From positions 123,940-187,939 of the forward strand of contig DIUT01000018.1 in the NCBI GenBank assembly GCA_002423105.1: a stretch of DNA of 64,000 nt, read 5' to 3'. The position numbers and the translations under genes were made by a program. Origin of the DNA: Geobacter sp. UBA6151 (GTDB taxonomy: Bacteria > Desulfobacterota > Desulfuromonadia > Geobacterales > Pseudopelobacteraceae). Below are positions 61,594-64,000 of this stretch, one piece after another. The stretch's first letter is position 1. The number at the start of each line of letters is the position of its first letter. The notes under the pieces were generated by a model. That model was not told the origin of the DNA and searched no databases. It worked only from the letters and a program-made list of their open reading frames with translations.

Positions 61594-63504
61594 ATGAAAC
61601 ACCTCATCCTCGGCACCGCCGGACATATCGACCACGGCAAGACCTCGCTGGTGAAAGCCCTGACCGGCATTGATACCGACCGGCTGAAGGAGGAGAAGGC
61701 CCGCGGTATTACCATTGAACTTGGTTTTGCCCACCTTGAGCTGCCGGGCGGCATCACCTTCGGCATCGTGGACGTGCCGGGTCACGAAAAGTTTGTGCGG
61801 GCCATGGTTTCCGGCGTGGCCGGGATGGACCTGGTGATGCTGGTGATTGCGGCTGACGAGGGGATCATGCCCCAGACTCGCGAGCATCTGGATATTCTGC
61901 GGCTGCTGGGGGTGAAAAACGGTCTGGTGGTCCTGACCAAGCAGGATATGGTTGATTCGGACTGGCTGGAGCTGGTGGCGGAAGAGACGCGGGAGTTCGT
62001 TGCCGGAACCTTTCTGGAAGGTTCTGCGATCATTGCGGTCTCCTCCAAAACCGGCGCAGGGATGGAAGAGCTGAAGGCTGAGTTAGCCCGGATGGCAGAA
62101 GGCGTGGCTACAAAGAAGCGTGACGGCAGTTTTCGGCTACCGGTGGACCGGGTCTTTACCGTGGCCGGTTTCGGCACCGTAGTTACCGGCACCCTGCTGG
62201 CCGGCGAGATAAAGACAGGAGATGAGCTGGAACTGCTACCCACAGGGATTAGCGGACGGGTGCGGGGCATACAGGCCCACGGTGCGAAGTCCGACAGCGG
62301 TCAGGCAGGCCAGCGCCTGGCGGTCAACCTGCAAGGGATTGATCTGGATCAGGTGGCACGGGGCGACGTAGTTGTGCCCCACGGGCTCTTCCGCACCACT
62401 CGCAGGGTGGATGTACGGCTGGACTATCTCGCCGCCGCCCCCCGCGATCTCCGTCACCGCTCGAACGTGCGGCTGCACGCCGGTACCCGCGAGGTGGCGG
62501 CTCAAGTGATCTTGCTGGATCAGGATCTGCTAGCGCCCGGTGACACTGCTTACGCCCAGCTGCGGCTGGCGGAGCCGATGCTGCTGGTTTCCGGCGACCC
62601 CTATCTGGTCCGGATCGCTTCACCGGCGGCAACCATTGGTGGTGGCATCGTGTTGGACCCCTTTCCCCCGGCCCGCCGCAGACGCAGCAGCGAGGCCCTG
62701 AGTCTGCTGGTTTCACTGGATGCAGCCGAGCATGTACGTACCTGCGGCCTGATCGTTGCCCAGTCGCTGCTTTCCGGCGTCAGCCTGGAAGAGATCGTAC
62801 TGCGTTCCGGCATATCCCGCAAACAGGCCGAGGCAGCGCTCCAGAGTCTTCTGGCCAGTGGCGAAACAGTCCAGATGACCCGCGAACCCCGTATTTTTCT
62901 CTCGGCCGGAGCAGTGGCCATCCTCAAACAGACCCTTGTTGACGAACTGGCCGCGTTCATGGCTGCCAATCCGCTGGCCAGTGGCATCGGCAAGGAGGAA
63001 CTCAAGACCCGCCTGCCCCGCCGCAGCGACCAGCGCTTCTTTGCCCTACTGCTGACTGACCTTGAGAAAGAAGGCAGGCTGGTTCCTGACCGGGATATCG
63101 TGCGCCTTGCAGCATCTCTCCGCAAGGCACTGCCGGAAGGTTCGGACCTCAGTGGAAAGATCAGCGCACTGCTGGCTAAAAACGGCCTTGAACCGCCCAC
63201 CGTCAAGGAGTTGACAGAACTTCTGGATGCGCCGGAAAAGGATATCCGCAACCATCTGGCAATTCTGACCAGAGAGGGAAGCATCGGCAAGGTGTCTGCG
63301 GATATCTATTACGATGCAACGGTGTTAAAGGCACTACAGGATCGGCTCGTTAGCTATCTGCGTGATAAAGGCGAGATCATTCCATCGGAGTTCCGTGAAC
63401 TTACCGGGCTTTCCCGTAAATTCATGATTCCGCTGCTGGAATACTTTGACAGCCTGAAAGTGACGATTCGCACCGGTGACAAGCGGGTGCTGCGGGGCAG
63501 ATAA
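61594..63504 (+). CDS. selB: SelB, selenocysteine-specific elongation factor
   Basis: A 636-residue GTPase that delivers Sec-tRNA to UGA codons with a SECIS element. G1 is GTAGHIDHGKTSLVKALTG, switch I has DRLKEEKARGITIELGFAHL, G3 is DVPGHEKFVRAM and G4 is LTKQDMVD; the IDTDRLKEEK pattern is diagnostic of SelB. After domains II-III, four winged-helix repeats (about 380-636) bind SECIS RNA; the last ends FRELTGLSRKFMIPLLEYFD. The ATG at 61594 begins the G domain; an upstream TTG at 61549 is less likely. No selA, selC or selD is visible in the window. Confidence 0.95.
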   Translation: MKHLILGTAGHIDHGKTSLVKALTGIDTDRLKEEKARGITIELGFAHLELPGGITFGIVDVPGHEKFVRAMVSGVAGMDLVMLVIAADEGIMPQTREHLDILRLLGVKNGLVVLTKQDMVDSDWLELVAEETREFVAGTFLEGSAIIAVSSKTGAGMEELKAELARMAEGVATKKRDGSFRLPVDRVFTVAGFGTVVTGTLLAGEIKTGDELELLPTGISGRVRGIQAHGAKSDSGQAGQRLAVNLQGIDLDQVARGDVVVPHGLFRTTRRVDVRLDYLAAAPRDLRHRSNVRLHAGTREVAAQVILLDQDLLAPGDTAYAQLRLAEPMLLVSGDPYLVRIASPAATIGGGIVLDPFPPARRRRSSEALSLLVSLDAAEHVRTCGLIVAQSLLSGVSLEEIVLRSGISRKQAEAALQSLLASGETVQMTREPRIFLSAGAVAILKQTLVDELAAFMAANPLASGIGKEELKTRLPRRSDQRFFALLLTDLEKEGRLVPDRDIVRLAASLRKALPEGSDLSGKISALLAKNGLEPPTVKELTELLDAPEKDIRNHLAILTREGSIGKVSADIYYDATVLKALQDRLVSYLRDKGEIIPSEFRELTGLSRKFMIPLLEYFDSLKVTIRTGDKRVLRGR

Positions 63505-63672
63505 ACGTTTTCCCACTCAGGTTTTGGGAGGCTGCCATGCAACCCCCTTTTTTTGTGGTAAAATTACCTTGAGATGCACCCGCAAATGCGGTATGTTGCA
63601 TAAGTTATTGATTTTACTATGGTTGAAACCTTTTCACAGAAATTAAAATCATCACACGCAAGGAGATCAAAC

Positions 63673-64000
63673 ATGGCAGAAAAGTATGTGTATTTCTTCG
63701 GGAACGGACAGGCAGAGGGCAAGGCCGACATGAAAAACCTGCTGGGCGGCAAAGGGGCAAACCTTGCCGAGATGACCAGCATTAACCTGCCGGTTCCTCC
63801 CGGCTTTACCATCAGCACCGAGGTATGCACCTATTATTACGCCAACGGCGAAACCTACCCGGCCTCCCTCACCGCAGAAGTTGAAGCCAACCTGAAACAG
63901 GTTGAGGCGATCATGGAGCGCACCTTTGGTGATCCAAAAAAACCGCTACTGGTCTCGGTCCGCTCTGGTGCCCGTGCCTCCATGCCCGGCATGATGGACA
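63673..64000 (+). CDS. ppdK: Pyruvate, phosphate dikinase, N-terminal part cut by the window edge
   Basis: The first 109 codons of PPDK, the enzyme interconverting pyruvate, ATP and phosphate with phosphoenolpyruvate, AMP and pyrophosphate. The opening KYVYFFGNGQAEGKADMKNL, then LLGGKGANLAEMTSINLPVPPGFTIST and VSVRSGARASMPGMMD, is that of the ATP-grasp N-terminal domain. AGGAG lies 7 bases before the ATG. The protein runs past the right end. Confidence 0.95.
   Translation, partial: MAEKYVYFFGNGQAEGKADMKNLLGGKGANLAEMTSINLPVPPGFTISTEVCTYYYANGETYPASLTAEVEANLKQVEAIMERTFGDPKKPLLVSVRSGARASMPGMMD

Noticed and set aside
63505..63560. A rho-independent terminator after selB
   Set aside because: A T-run exists after CCCCC, but the possible stem with GGGAGG has a mismatch and few pairs; too weak to call.

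Overview
The window looks like a chromosomal segment of a free-living, motile Gram-negative bacterium of the Geobacter/Trichlorobacter/Pelobacter type (Desulfuromonadia). The evidence is the gene mix: a c-type cytochrome lipoprotein with three CXXCH sites, a hopanoid-type glycosyltransferase (HpnI-like), an Mla lipid-transport operon that carries its own TolC, MotAB/FlbD, a GlcD-type flavoprotein, SelB, PPDK and a likely sigma-54 promoter. Genus assignment is inference from gene content only. I see no rRNA, tRNA, insertion sequence, prophage or CRISPR array.

Layout. 1-3.8 kb: the edge of an unknown gene, then an 816-residue unknown protein translationally overlapping a phosphatidylserine decarboxylase. 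3.9-7.4 kb: an exported DUF3108/DUF6134-like protein, a chemoreceptor, a small cysteine protein and a thioredoxin-type arsenate reductase. 7.6-13.6 kb: methylglyoxal synthase, a cytochrome/propeller lipoprotein, a PhoX-like lipoprotein, and a broken second mgsA copy. 13.6-15.1 kb: an RMD1/DUF155 membrane protein with a small upstream gene, and a cold-shock protein. 15.2-19.3 kb: mlaE-mlaF-mlaD-tolC-mlaC, with a good promoter. 19.3-21.7 kb: HpnI-like glycosyltransferase, an MnmM/YtqB-like methyltransferase and an ACT-domain protein.

21.8-36.1 kb is the accessory highlight. A 3080-residue secreted RTX protein with an N-terminal DUF4347 domain and a downstream Pro/Thr-rich lipoprotein face, divergently, two paralogous OmpR-type response regulators and a 7TMR-DISM histidine kinase. 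The divergent region carries a long interrupted inverted repeat and a perfect palindromic repeat element. I infer a dedicated sensory circuit controlling a giant surface protein.

36.1-42.3 kb: porin, a periplasmic-binding-domain diguanylate cyclase, then YggS, Maf, a small membrane protein and GlcD in an overlapping operon whose promoter contains a palindromic operator. 42.4-49.2 kb: an unknown pseudo-receiver/TM/periplasmic protein, converging on an operon for a TPR/coiled-coil/CARDB-like protein, a LysM protein and a subtilisin with a CFI-box C-terminal sorting tail. 49.3-50.6 kb: ammonium transporter with a near-consensus sigma-54 promoter. 50.7-54 kb: uvrC, a small membrane protein preceded by a strong hairpin, and fabH. 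54-57 kb: FlbD-MotA-MotB and a methyltransferase. 57-60.5 kb: a BioD/Pta-N-like P-loop protein and two ABC-2 permeases with no ATPase gene beside them. 60.6-64 kb: an RHH/MazF toxin-antitoxin pair, a 47-codon small gene, selB behind a triple repeat, and the start of ppdK.
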